Source: Deinococcales bacterium
GTDB taxonomy: Bacteria; Deinococcota; Deinococci; Deinococcales; JAAFIG01
DNA length: 64,000 nt
Direction of reading: 5' to 3'
Assembly: GCA_013298595.1 (NCBI GenBank)
Contig: JAAFIG010000025.1
Location: 1 to 64,000, forward strand
Part shown: piece after piece, positions 27,432 through 37,594 of the stretch
How positions within the stretch are numbered: the first letter of the stretch is position 1
Layout of the letters: every line of letters begins with the position of its first letter
Position numbers and translations under genes: made by a program
The notes under the pieces: model-generated
What the model was told of the DNA's origin: nothing
The model's database searches: none
The model's input: the letters and a program-made list of their open reading frames with translations, nothing else

Positions 27432-28925
27432 ATGACAAGTTTTAGTCGTTCAAGTGGGGTGCTTTTGCATCCGTCTTCGTTGCCTGGGCGTTTTGGGATT
27501 GGTACTTTGGGCATGGCGGCGCTCGAGTGGATTGATTGGTTAGCTGAGGCTGGGCAGAAATTGTGGCAGGTGTTGCCGCTTGGGCATACGGGGTATGGGG
27601 ATTCGCCGTATCAGAGTTTTGGCGCGTTTGCAGGGAATCCCTTGTTGATTGATTTAGAATTGTTGCGAGCCGCTGGTTTGCTATCCGTGGAAGCGCTTCA
27701 ATCTGCTCCTGATTTCCCTCAAGATACCGTGGATTATGGTTGGATTTATATTTGGAAATGGCAGATGCTGCGTCAAGCAGCCGAAAACTGGCAAGCTAAT
27801 GCCTCCAAAGACGAACGTACCATTTTTACTAATTGGCGGGTAGCCAATGCCAGTTGGCTCGAGGATTATGCTTTGTTTATGGCGTGTAAAAATGCTCATG
27901 GTGGTAACCCTTGGAATACTTGGAAACCCGAGTTGGTGTGCCGTGATAGCAAAGCCCTCGAGATTGCCCGAGTTGAGTACGCTGCTGATGTGATGTTGTA
28001 CGCCTTGGCGCAATTTTGGTTTTTTAGTCAATGGGCAATGGTGCAACGTGCAGCGCACGCTAAAAGCATTCGGATTGTTGGGGATATTCCGATTTTTGTG
28101 GCTCATGATTCTTCGGATGTCTGGGCGAATCAGCATTTATTTGCCCTCGAGCCAGATGGTAGCCCGAGTGTGGTGGCGGGTGTGCCACCTGATTATTTTA
28201 GTGCAACAGGGCAACTTTGGGGCAATCCGCATTATCGTTTCGATGTCATGGCGAAGGATGGTTTTGCTTGGTGGTTGCAGCGTTTTGAGGAAACCTTTAA
28301 GACTGTGGATATTGTACGGGTGGATCACTTTAGGGGTTTTGAAGCGTACTGGGAAATTCCTGGTACTGCCGAAACCGCCATTACTGGGCAGTGGGTTAAA
28401 GCGCCTGGCGTTGAGTTATTCAATGCTGTTCGCGCAAAATTTGGTGATTTAGCCATTATTGCCGAAGACTTGGGTGTGATTACTCCAGAAGTCGAAGCGC
28501 TGCGTGATGGTTTTAATTTGCCAGGTATGAAGATTTTGCAATTTGCATTTTATGGTGATCAAAACGACCCGTTCTTACCGCATATGTACACCGAAAATTG
28601 TGTGGTTTACACTGGTACGCACGACAACGATACAACCTTGGGCTGGTGGAATGCCGAACCCGAAACTGTCAGAAGCAAAGCCAAAGCGTATTTGGGTGTG
28701 ACAGGTAAGGATATTGTCTGGGATTTAATTCAGGCGGCTTGGAATAGTAAAGCAGTCATGGCACTCGCGCCGTTGCAGGATTTACTCAAGTTACCCACCG
28801 AACAACGTATGAATTTACCAGGTACATTGGGTGGTACAAACTGGGCGTGGCGTTACTCGAGTCAAGATTTGAGTAAAAAATTAGCTGCCAAATTAAAAGC
28901 TTTAACTGTTTCGAGTAAACGTTAA
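27432..28925 (+). CDS. malQ: 4-alpha-glucanotransferase
   Basis: GVLLHPSSLPGRFGIGTLG; VRVDHFRGFEAYWEIP; GTHDNDTTLGWW. Confidence 0.95.
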   Translation: MTSFSRSSGVLLHPSSLPGRFGIGTLGMAALEWIDWLAEAGQKLWQVLPLGHTGYGDSPYQSFGAFAGNPLLIDLELLRAAGLLSVEALQSAPDFPQDTVDYGWIYIWKWQMLRQAAENWQANASKDERTIFTNWRVANASWLEDYALFMACKNAHGGNPWNTWKPELVCRDSKALEIARVEYAADVMLYALAQFWFFSQWAMVQRAAHAKSIRIVGDIPIFVAHDSSDVWANQHLFALEPDGSPSVVAGVPPDYFSATGQLWGNPHYRFDVMAKDGFAWWLQRFEETFKTVDIVRVDHFRGFEAYWEIPGTAETAITGQWVKAPGVELFNAVRAKFGDLAIIAEDLGVITPEVEALRDGFNLPGMKILQFAFYGDQNDPFLPHMYTENCVVYTGTHDNDTTLGWWNAEPETVRSKAKAYLGVTGKDIVWDLIQAAWNSKAVMALAPLQDLLKLPTEQRMNLPGTLGGTNWAWRYSSQDLSKKLAAKLKALTVSSKR

Positions 28926-28941
28926 TACCCCACCTTTTTGA

Positions 28942-28978
28942 AATCTCGAGATCAGCACACTTGTCTCGAGATTTTTTC
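28942..28978 (+). terminator. Terminator-like inverted repeat whose arms are CTCGAG palindromes
   Basis: AATCTCGAGA…TCTCGAGATT followed by TTTTT directly after malQ. Confidence 0.7.
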
Positions 28979-28991
28979 GTATGCTGCCATA

Positions 28992-30050
28992 ATGAACGCA
29001 GACCTTGACGCTTTGATTGCTCGTATTTCACCACTTGATGCTGGTAGCCAAGTGGCAGCTCGAGAACGTCAGCATATTTTAACCAAACCGCGTGGTGCGT
29101 TGGGGCGGCTCGAGGATATCAGTGTTTGGTTGGCTGGTGTGCAGGGTACGGTTTTACCGCAAATTCGCTTGCCAACAGTCATTATTTGTGCTGCCGATCA
29201 TGGTGTGACTGCCGAAGGTGTTTCGGCTTACCCAAGTGCTGTGACTCCTGCAATGGTGCAAAATTTTCTGGCGGGTGGCGCGGCTATGAATGTTATTGCC
29301 AAAGTGGTGGGTGCTCAAGTGAAAGTTTTGGATGTGGGTGTTGCTACTGACCTTTTGCCTCACCCTGATTTGATTGCGGCTAAAGTTCGTTTTGGTACGC
29401 GTAACATGCGAAACCAAACGGCTATTACTCGAGATGAAACTATAGAAGCCATTCTGGCAGGAGCAAACGCAGCTCAAACTGCCATTGCACAAGGCTCGAA
29501 TCTGTTGGTGGCTGGTGATATGGGTATCGGCAATACCACTGCTGCCAGTGCTTTAACAATGTGGTATGCCAAAACCACTCTCGAGCAAAGTGTTGGACGT
29601 GGTACAGGGATTGATAACCCAACGTTAGACCAGAAACGCTTGGTGGTTCAAGAATCTATTCTCCGAGCTAATCTCAATTCTTTTCGGGATCCACTGACAG
29701 GTTTATCAGAACTAGGTGGACTCGAGATTGCTGCCATGACAGGCATAATGCTGCAAGGTGCAGCCAGCCGCGTTGCGGTGCTGGTAGATGGTTTTATTGC
29801 AGGTGCAGCCGCTTTGGTTGCTTGTGCAATTGCGCCATTAGCCAAAGAATACCTTTGTGCTACGCATGTTTCGGTTGAACCAGGGCATATTGCACAACTC
29901 GAATTTTTGCAGCTCGAGCCATTGTTTAACTTAGGTATGCGGCTTGGTGAAGGCACAGGTGCAGCCCTAGCGATTCCGATGCTTGAGGCAGCAGCTAGAA
30001 CCTTATCGGAAATGGCAACTTTTGAAAGTGCCAGTGTGCCAGACAGGTAA
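28992..30050 (+). CDS. cobT: Nicotinate-nucleotide-dimethylbenzimidazole phosphoribosyltransferase
   Basis: ICAADHGVTAEGVSAYP; GDMGIGNTTAASAL. Confidence 0.93.
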   Translation: MNADLDALIARISPLDAGSQVAARERQHILTKPRGALGRLEDISVWLAGVQGTVLPQIRLPTVIICAADHGVTAEGVSAYPSAVTPAMVQNFLAGGAAMNVIAKVVGAQVKVLDVGVATDLLPHPDLIAAKVRFGTRNMRNQTAITRDETIEAILAGANAAQTAIAQGSNLLVAGDMGIGNTTAASALTMWYAKTTLEQSVGRGTGIDNPTLDQKRLVVQESILRANLNSFRDPLTGLSELGGLEIAAMTGIMLQGAASRVAVLVDGFIAGAAALVACAIAPLAKEYLCATHVSVEPGHIAQLEFLQLEPLFNLGMRLGEGTGAALAIPMLEAAARTLSEMATFESASVPDR

Positions 30051-30116
30051 GCGAAAGTATTGGTCTTTATTTCTCGAGCTGCTATTTGCTTAGCAAATCT
30101 GCTACCATACGCTCTC

Positions 30117-30641
30117 ATGAATTCTTTTTCTGGTTCGGATGCGAATGCGTATAAAGGTTTAGCTCGAAATTGGGCTTCGACAGTCACTATCGTAACTGCT
30201 AAACGAAAAGCTGAATTTATGAAAGAAGGTGTGCCTGAACAAGATGGGTATACTGCTACCGCTTTTTTAACCATTAGTATTGACCCACCGATTATTCTGG
30301 TTTCGCCTACCAATGGGGGTAGTGCTTATTCGATGCTGGCAGAATCAGATTACTTTGCGGTCAGTATTTTAGCCAGTCACCAGCAACCCATTGCCGATGC
30401 GTTTGCTAAACCAGCTGCCGAACGGGTTGCTAATTGGCAAAACTTTGCTTGGCATAGCGATAACACAGGTAGCCCAATACTCGAGGGGAGTCTTGGGGCA
30501 TTTAGTGCAAAAATTAAGCAACTGATTCCAGCAGGTGACCATACCATTGTGCTGGGCGATGTTCTCGAGATTCATCATGGCGAAACGGGCGAGCCATTGC
30601 TATACTTTAATCGAGCGTATGGTAAACCAAGTAGTCTTTAA
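30117..30641 (+). CDS. Flavin reductase-domain protein
   Basis: ASTVTIVTAKR; TATAFLTISIDPPIILVSP. Confidence 0.85.
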   Translation: MNSFSGSDANAYKGLARNWASTVTIVTAKRKAEFMKEGVPEQDGYTATAFLTISIDPPIILVSPTNGGSAYSMLAESDYFAVSILASHQQPIADAFAKPAAERVANWQNFAWHSDNTGSPILEGSLGAFSAKIKQLIPAGDHTIVLGDVLEIHHGETGEPLLYFNRAYGKPSSL

Positions 30642-30737
30642 CTAGTCTTAAAAGATAAAGGTGTTTTAAGTTCTGCTCATTGGCTCACATCTGTTAGTTG
30701 ATAAGGTTAGTTCAGTTCGTTCAAGGAGGAAACGTAT

Positions 30738-32177
30738 ATGAAATTTAAAGCCTTACTTAGTGCCGCATTCGCCCTTCTCTCAGGTGTTGCCTTCGCGCAA
30801 TCTAACCCAGTTGTTTCACCACAAGGCATTGTTGTTAATCCAGCACCAACAGAACTAAAAGTACAAGTTGCTTTGAATAAAGCGGGTGTCAATCCGTTGT
30901 ACAACCAAGGTGAGCGTTTACAAGTTTCGGTTAGTGTCAACCAAGATGCGTTTGTGTATGTGTTTAATGTCACTTCGACTGGCGATGTTGTGGTTTTGTT
31001 ACCAAATGGTTTTCCTGGTGGTCAACAACCATTCTTGCGTGCCAATGAAACCCGCACTTTCCCTGGTCCGAATGACAAGTACACTTTAGATATCGAAGCA
31101 CCGTTTGGTCAAGAAAAAATCTTTGCTTTGGCTTCCAAGACCCAACTCAATATGTCTCAGGTGATTCCACAAATTCAAACTGGTAACTTTGTACAAGCAA
31201 CAGTCCAAGGTGCAACAGGTTTAGCTCGTCCTTTAGCTGTTGTGGTTAATCCGTTACCACCTCAAGATTGGACTTCGGCATATGTGGATTTCCGTACCCA
31301 AGCAAAACCAGTCGCTGCGACTACTGGCACATTACAAGTCACAAGCAATGTCAATGGTGCACAAGTATTTGTAGATAATGTCTTTGTTGGTAATACCCCA
31401 GTTTCAGTGACGGCTAACCCAGGTAATCGCTCGGTGCGGGTAACGGCAAATGGTTACCGCCCAGAAACCCAAACCGTTACGGTTCGTGCTGGTCAAGTGA
31501 CTTCTGTGAATTTCAACTTGGGTGCAGTTGTCCAAAATGGCACTTTAAACATCACAGTTTCCCCAAGTAATGCTGCTGTTTTTGTAGATAATGTCCGAGT
31601 TGGTTTTGGTTCACAAAGTGTCAATGTGACACCTGGTCAACACACCATCCGTGTCACTGCCGATGGTTACCAAGATTTCAACAGCACCGTCAATGTACAA
31701 GCTGGTGGCAACGTGACTGTTCGTGCAAACTTACAACCAATCGTTGTTAATGGCACACTGCAAATCATTGCTCCTGAAGGTGCACAAGTTTCAATTGATA
31801 ACCAATTTGTTGGTAATGGCAGTGGACAAATCACAGTTCCAGCTGGTCAACGTACTGTTCGTGTGACCCAAGCTGGTTTCCAAGATTTTGTGACTACTGT
31901 TAATGTGCAAGCTGGTCAAGTCACCACAGTGCGTGCCAATTTACAACCACTTTCTGGTAGCTTGATTGTGCGTAGCAATGTGGCAAATGCTCGAGTTTTC
32001 ATCAATGGTAATGATGTTGGTACTGTTGGTGCTGATGGTGTGTTGCGTGTTGATAACTTACCAGCGGGTAATCACGAAGTAACCATTGTGGCTCCTGGCT
32101 TCCGTACTCAAGTGCAACAATTCAGCATTCGTGCTGGTAGCGCCACCGAAATTTTTGCAAATCTTGTGCGTTTATAA
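30738..32177 (+). CDS. DUF4384/PEGA-repeat surface protein
   Basis: Signal peptide; four PEGA-like repeats (GAQVFVDNVFVGNTPVSVTANPGNRSVRVTANGY…); AAGGAGG ribosome site. Confidence 0.85.
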   Translation: MKFKALLSAAFALLSGVAFAQSNPVVSPQGIVVNPAPTELKVQVALNKAGVNPLYNQGERLQVSVSVNQDAFVYVFNVTSTGDVVVLLPNGFPGGQQPFLRANETRTFPGPNDKYTLDIEAPFGQEKIFALASKTQLNMSQVIPQIQTGNFVQATVQGATGLARPLAVVVNPLPPQDWTSAYVDFRTQAKPVAATTGTLQVTSNVNGAQVFVDNVFVGNTPVSVTANPGNRSVRVTANGYRPETQTVTVRAGQVTSVNFNLGAVVQNGTLNITVSPSNAAVFVDNVRVGFGSQSVNVTPGQHTIRVTADGYQDFNSTVNVQAGGNVTVRANLQPIVVNGTLQIIAPEGAQVSIDNQFVGNGSGQITVPAGQRTVRVTQAGFQDFVTTVNVQAGQVTTVRANLQPLSGSLIVRSNVANARVFINGNDVGTVGADGVLRVDNLPAGNHEVTIVAPGFRTQVQQFSIRAGSATEIFANLVRL

Positions 32178-32194
32178 ACTGATTGCTGCTCGAG

Positions 32195-32224
32195 AAAACC
32201 TCCTAGGTATCTAGGAGGTTTTTG
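32195..32224 (+). terminator. Rho-independent terminator
   Basis: AAAACCTCCTAG-GTAT-CTAGGAGGTTTTT. Confidence 0.92.
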
Positions 32225-32273
32225 TTACGCACCATACCAGACAAAAATTGTCAACTAAGTTAAACTGCTGTTC

Positions 32274-32714
32274 ATGAGTCTCGAGACCTTAGAAGCCAAA
32301 GTGCAGGATTTTGAAGCCATGGATACGAGTGCCAGAATCCAAGCCCTGATAGGTTTAGCCCAAAATGTGACTGATCTCGAGCCACAACACAACGAAACAT
32401 GGGATTTTACCGAAATTCGTCAGGATCAAGAATGTTTAGACGAAATGGGTTTGTACTTGCGTCACAATAAGGATAGATTGCATTTGGCAGCGGTTGTGGG
32501 TAACGAAGCCACGACCTTAACCAAGGCATTAACGGCAGTACTGGTTGAGCATTTACGTGGTGAAACGCCCACACGGATTCTCGAGCTACGCGATAGTTTT
32601 GTGCCGCGCTTAGTTGGTGAAAGTTTATTGCGGCAACGTCGGAATGCAGCTTATTACCCGTTGCGCCGAGTTCAAGATGCTGTGCGCCATTTACTCGAGC
32701 AACAAGTGGCATAA
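32274..32714 (+). CDS. SufE-like protein
   Basis: ECLDEMGLYLRHNKDRLHLAA…GETPTRILELRDSFVPRLVGESLLRQRRNA resembles SufE around its catalytic Cys. Confidence 0.6.
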   Translation: MSLETLEAKVQDFEAMDTSARIQALIGLAQNVTDLEPQHNETWDFTEIRQDQECLDEMGLYLRHNKDRLHLAAVVGNEATTLTKALTAVLVEHLRGETPTRILELRDSFVPRLVGESLLRQRRNAAYYPLRRVQDAVRHLLEQQVA

Positions 32715-32764
32715 AGTCGCTTGTTGCACAAGAAAAAACGCGGATTGCGGTATACTCTAACCTA

Positions 32765-34411
32765 ATGAAGGTCTTGACTCGAGTTTTACAACTGCTTTTA
32801 TTGGCATTGATTTGTTGTGCTACCAATGGTTTAGCAGCAGCAAAACTCGAGACCATTGGACGTGTCCCACTTGGTGATGTTGGTGCGTTGTATGCAACCA
32901 ATAGTCCCGATTTCCCAAGTGATATTACAGCCATTGATGCGTGGCGCAGTGCTTTAACCCCCGTTAGTCAAGTGAATGTTTCGGGTGGTTCCTATTGGTT
33001 TGTGGTGGATTTTACTAATCAAGTTGGGCATAAAGCATGGGTATTTGAACCATATTCAACACTGATTAACTTTGTTGATGCGCGTTTGTATGGCGCAGAT
33101 GGCAGTGTGCAAAGCCTCACAACAGGGTATCAACGCAAATTACTGTACTCCTTGCATTATGGTCAAAATATTGCGCTCGAACCAAACGGACAGTATCGGT
33201 TGGTGGTGCGTTTCAGTAGCCCGTATTTTGCTGCTCAACCAAAATTTCGTTTAATGCCACAAGCAGAATACCAACAACATGTTCTATGGGACAATATTTT
33301 AACCATTGGTGCATTGGGTGCATTACTTTGTTTAGCTTTATACAACTTATTTGTTTTTACCAGCACTCGAGATAAAAGTTTATTATTTTATGCTTTGTAT
33401 TTAATTGCCACTGCGACTGCTTGGGCTTGGACGTTCCATTTACCAACAGCTTTGTTCAATATTTATGAATTGCGCTGGCATTACATGTGGTTTTTCTTGA
33501 TGCCAATAACAGGTACATTGTTTTACTTATCGTTTTTACAAGTTGCAACGTGGTCGCCGTTACTGACCAGATTAAGTTGGGGCAGCATTGCCTTATCGGT
33601 AGTATTGCTTCCCTCGAGTTTTTTCTTGTTATCACATATGCACCTTTTAGCGACCATTTGTATTACTGTGCAATTGTCGCTGGCACTGATTTGTGGTGTG
33701 CTTTCATGGCGACGTGGTTTTAAAGCAGCACGGTACTTTGTGGTTGCTTTTATGTTTTTGTTACTGCCAAGTCTGGTGATTTTGCCAGCCAATCTTGGTT
33801 TGATTCCAGAATTGCTCGAGAATGTTGAATTACTGGCTTTAATCGGGGCATTATTTGATGGTTTGTTATTGGCTTTTGCGCTTGCCGAAAGGATTCGTTC
33901 TTTACAAGCCGAACGGGATATCTCATTATTTCGGGTTACCCAAGCATTAAACTTAGCCAATACCGATAGTTTAACGGGCATTGGTAATCGCCATGCTTTT
34001 GATTTGGCATTACAACAAGTATTTCAGACATCGGTACAACAATCATATCTACTGATGCTGATTGATTTAGATGGCTTCAAACGCATTAACGATCAATACG
34101 GGCATAACAAAGGCGATGATTTACTCAAACAATTTGCCAAAGCTTTAAAAAATCTGCCATTGCCCCAAGTCTCGAGTTACCGTTTGGGTGGTGATGAATT
34201 TACATTAATTGCTCCTAAACAACTCGAGGCGCAATTAGTGAGTGCCATTCGCGGTATCGAACAGCATTTACGTGAACATGGTTTTGCTGAATTTGGTGCC
34301 AGTATTGGCGTGGCATATGGTGCCGAGCATCAACAAATGAGCGAAATTTTTTCTCAAGCCGATCAACGCATGTACGAAGATAAACGCAAACGGCAATTTC
34401 TGGCGACTTAA
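32765..34411 (+). CDS. 7TMR-DISM diguanylate cyclase (GGDEF)
   Basis: DSLTGIGNRHAF; RLGGDEFTLI; extracellular domain plus 7 TM. Confidence 0.88.
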   Translation: MKVLTRVLQLLLLALICCATNGLAAAKLETIGRVPLGDVGALYATNSPDFPSDITAIDAWRSALTPVSQVNVSGGSYWFVVDFTNQVGHKAWVFEPYSTLINFVDARLYGADGSVQSLTTGYQRKLLYSLHYGQNIALEPNGQYRLVVRFSSPYFAAQPKFRLMPQAEYQQHVLWDNILTIGALGALLCLALYNLFVFTSTRDKSLLFYALYLIATATAWAWTFHLPTALFNIYELRWHYMWFFLMPITGTLFYLSFLQVATWSPLLTRLSWGSIALSVVLLPSSFFLLSHMHLLATICITVQLSLALICGVLSWRRGFKAARYFVVAFMFLLLPSLVILPANLGLIPELLENVELLALIGALFDGLLLAFALAERIRSLQAERDISLFRVTQALNLANTDSLTGIGNRHAFDLALQQVFQTSVQQSYLLMLIDLDGFKRINDQYGHNKGDDLLKQFAKALKNLPLPQVSSYRLGGDEFTLIAPKQLEAQLVSAIRGIEQHLREHGFAEFGASIGVAYGAEHQQMSEIFSQADQRMYEDKRKRQFLAT

Positions 34412-35196
34412 AGCGCTTCAAAGGTTGTATTAACAAACTCGCTGACCGATGGCTCGAGGGTAGCGCGGTGTTGACGAAATAATAAGGCTGCATCTCGAGA
34501 ATGCCATGTGCTGGGTTGAAGCACTCTCGGCAAATCTGGGTCTATAAATAAGAATTTTCGGTATTCGTGCAGCATGTGCACATAGGCTTTGAAAGCATCT
34601 TCTGGGGTTGAAATTTTAGGTAAGGTAATAAAGTGCTCGAGAAAAGAGCTGTATCGTGCGTTTAAATCGGTGATATCCCAAGTGCTTTGAACCAATTCTT
34701 GGGCGCTGCGTGAACCAAATCGTGTTCCAGAAAATGCGTCCACAAATTGCTCGAGTTGATAAATTTTGGCGAGTTGTAGGGCTTCTTGGCAAAGATTATT
34801 TGGGCTGATCCAAACACCTGGTTGCAAAGCACCAAAACCAAGAATCAGTAATTCTTTACGAAATTGATCGCGGGCTTCTCGAGCACTTTCTGGTATTGAA
34901 TACGTTAAAATATGCCAGTTGTTATCCCACTGGCTATCCAGTGGTTGGTATAAACGCCCAACAGCGCGGTGTACTCGCCAACGAACTTCTGGGGTTAAAG
35001 CATAATAAGATTTGCGCCCAATTTTTTGCACCTCGAGCCAACCTGTGCGGGTGCTACGGGAAACAGCCGCCCGTACCGCTGGTTCGGAGAAACCCAGTGC
35101 GTTCATCCAAGTGATAATGGTACCAACCCAGACAATATCCCCACGAGGATGAACAAATTCGCCAAAAATAGTAAATAAACTCGAGCGTGCCCTCAT
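34408..35196 (-). CDS. PaaX-family transcriptional regulator
   Basis: N-terminal ARSSLFTIFGEFVHPRGDIVWVGTIITWMNALGFSEPAVRAAVSR. Confidence 0.85.
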   Translation of the reverse strand: MRARSSLFTIFGEFVHPRGDIVWVGTIITWMNALGFSEPAVRAAVSRSTRTGWLEVQKIGRKSYYALTPEVRWRVHRAVGRLYQPLDSQWDNNWHILTYSIPESAREARDQFRKELLILGFGALQPGVWISPNNLCQEALQLAKIYQLEQFVDAFSGTRFGSRSAQELVQSTWDITDLNARYSSFLEHFITLPKISTPEDAFKAYVHMLHEYRKFLFIDPDLPRVLQPSTWHSRDAALLFRQHRATLEPSVSEFVNTTFEAL

Positions 35197-36353
35197 ACTG
35201 AACCTGTGGGTGCAAGAATTGCTCGAGAGAGCAGTTTCGCTTCGCCTTTATGTAAAGCATTGGGCAAACGAAAACGCTCGAGATCAAATGGATTAGGCTG
35301 CCTAAGTAATTTATCAGCAGCGATTTCGCCAATATACGAAGCGAACTTAAAACCATGCCCGCTGCAAGGGCTGAGCAACAAAATAGTGTTATTTTCTGGG
35401 TGCCAATCAAGAATAAAATCATGACTTGGTGTATTGGTATACAAACAAGTTCTGGATTGAATTAAACGCCATTCTTCGGTGGGTAAATACGTCTCGAGCC
35501 AAGTCTGTGCCTCGCGGATCATACGTTCTGGCACAACTAAACCTCGAGTGTCTGGGTCTACCGTATCACCGCTTTGATGCAAACCAATTTTAACAGCAGG
35601 TAAGCCCTGCACGGGAAAACCATACGCCAAACTGTGATGGTCAATAAAAATTGGGAATTGATCGGGTGTAAAGGCAGCTAAATTCTTTGGCGCAAAATAC
35701 AAACTGCCCTCGAGTGTGACAGTTAATTGTGCTTGTAACATCGGCACCAGTTTTGGTAACCAAGCTCCTGCTGCTATCACAATTTGGTTTGCCTGAAAGC
35801 TACCTAAATTTGTTTGCACAGTATTGCTACTAAGGTTTTGTACCACGCAATGCTCGAGTAAAGTCGCGCCATATTTACAAGCCAATGCCACCATCACTTC
35901 GACGGCTCGAGATGGCATGACAATACCCGCATCGGGGCTGTACAAACTCTGCCAATGAGCCGGAATACGCCATTGTGGAAATTTCTGCATGGTTGCAGCA
36001 GCATCTAAACGCTCGAATTTTGCACCAACAGCGGTCATGGTGGCAGCGGTTCGTTCAAAGCTGCTATTGCCCACAGATCCAAAATCTAAACCACCAAATA
36101 AATGTAGCAAAGACTGCCCAGATTCGGCTTCGATGGCACGCCACGCAGGTAAAGCTTGAATGGCAAGTTTTGCATACTCTGTATCGTCATAAGCAAAACG
36201 AAAAATCCTCGAATGCCCTAAACTCGAGCCGCGTTCGTGTGGTACGGAGAATTGCTCGAGTAATAACACGCTTTTACCCCGTTTTGCCATTGCCAAAGCT
36301 GTACTCGAGCCAGCTGCTCCAGCACCAATCACGATGACATCATAAGTTTGCAT
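35193..36353 (-). CDS. FAD-dependent monomeric sarcosine oxidase/N-methyltryptophan oxidase-like
   Basis: VIVIGAGAAGSSTALAMAKRGKSVLLLEQF; start at MQTYDVIV. Confidence 0.88.
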   Translation of the reverse strand: MQTYDVIVIGAGAAGSSTALAMAKRGKSVLLLEQFSVPHERGSSLGHSRIFRFAYDDTEYAKLAIQALPAWRAIEAESGQSLLHLFGGLDFGSVGNSSFERTAATMTAVGAKFERLDAAATMQKFPQWRIPAHWQSLYSPDAGIVMPSRAVEVMVALACKYGATLLEHCVVQNLSSNTVQTNLGSFQANQIVIAAGAWLPKLVPMLQAQLTVTLEGSLYFAPKNLAAFTPDQFPIFIDHHSLAYGFPVQGLPAVKIGLHQSGDTVDPDTRGLVVPERMIREAQTWLETYLPTEEWRLIQSRTCLYTNTPSHDFILDWHPENNTILLLSPCSGHGFKFASYIGEIAADKLLRQPNPFDLERFRLPNALHKGEAKLLSRAILAPTGSV

Positions 36354-36458
36354 AAGGCATTCTACCGTTGCTTGACTGGTGTGTGCATTTTGCACAGCTA
36401 AGCATTGAAATTGGTGTTACAGTCTTTGTTTGGTGCTTTTGTGCCAGAAAGAAGAATC

Positions 36459-36644
36459 ATGTCCGAAATAACCATTACTTTTCATCAAAACGTAGACCTC
36501 GAGGTACGGCTGATAGCGGGTCAGGCGGTTGAACTTTGCTTAGTCGAAAAAACCCAAGCAAATAAGCATTTACTCGCCACTCGGCAAATTCAGTCCACTG
36601 AAATTAGCAGTATTTGTCAACTAGACAAACTGTTACCTGCATAG
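36459..36644 (+). CDS. Hypothetical small protein
   Basis: MSEITITFHQNVDLEVRLIAGQ…; short ORF in a gap. Confidence 0.45.
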   Translation: MSEITITFHQNVDLEVRLIAGQAVELCLVEKTQANKHLLATRQIQSTEISSICQLDKLLPA

Positions 36645-36669
36645 ATTCAATCATCCGTTAGACTAAGCC

Positions 36670-37545
36670 ATGAAAACAGCATTTCTTGGCTTAGGTTTAA
36701 TGGGTTACCCAATGGCTGGACACTTAGCAAAAGTTTTCCCAACCACTGTTTGGAATCGGAGTCTCGAGAAAGCCGAACGGCACAACCAAGAATTTGGTTC
36801 GAGCTTAGCCAACACCATTGCCCAAACAGCTGGAGCAGATATTCTTTTTACCTGCTTTCCAACCAGCAAAGAAGTCTTAGCGATAGCTCCACAAATTCTC
36901 GAGCATGCCAAACCCGGTTTGATCTGGGTGGATTGCACCAGTGGCGACCCAGCCAGTGCCAGAACCCTTAGCAACATGCTCGAGGCAAAATCTATGCACT
37001 TCCTAGATGCACCTGTCTCAGGAGGCGTTAAAGGTGCAATCAGTGGGCAACTAACCACAATGATCGGCGGTACAGAAACAGCACTTAATGCTGCCCGTCC
37101 TGCTCTCGAGACATTTGCTAGTAAAATTGTGCATGTTGGTGGCGCAGGTGCTGGCATGGCAGTCAAAGCAGCTAATCAAGCCTTACTTGGTGTCAACATC
37201 CTCGCCTTAACCGAAGTTCTTCTGGGCTTAGAAAAACAGGGAGTCTCGAGCCGCGCAGCCCTCGATGTGATCAACGCCTCGAGTGGACGCAGCAATGTCT
37301 CCCAGAATTTATTCCCAGAACGCGTATTGGGAAGGGCTTTCCCGAATACTTTTGCCTTAGCCCTGATGACCAAAGATGTCCGAATCGCCGCCCAGAGTTT
37401 ACGCGAACAAGGCATCCCCGCGCCAATTGTTGGCTTAACCGAGAATTTACTCGAGATTGCCTTACGGCAATTAGGCGATGTAGACCATGTTGCTGCCGCA
37501 CAAATGCTCGAGACTTGGAGTGGGCAAGAGCTGGGCAACGAGTAA
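36670..37545 (+). CDS. NAD(P)-dependent 3-hydroxyisobutyrate dehydrogenase-like oxidoreductase
   Basis: FLGLGLMGYPMAGHL; DAPVSGGVKGA. Confidence 0.9.
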   Translation: MKTAFLGLGLMGYPMAGHLAKVFPTTVWNRSLEKAERHNQEFGSSLANTIAQTAGADILFTCFPTSKEVLAIAPQILEHAKPGLIWVDCTSGDPASARTLSNMLEAKSMHFLDAPVSGGVKGAISGQLTTMIGGTETALNAARPALETFASKIVHVGGAGAGMAVKAANQALLGVNILALTEVLLGLEKQGVSSRAALDVINASSGRSNVSQNLFPERVLGRAFPNTFALALMTKDVRIAAQSLREQGIPAPIVGLTENLLEIALRQLGDVDHVAAAQMLETWSGQELGNE

Positions 37546-37594
37546 GTGGCAAGAAGTAGACCCAGCGCAAGTTGACACCTGCTACCTTTGAACC

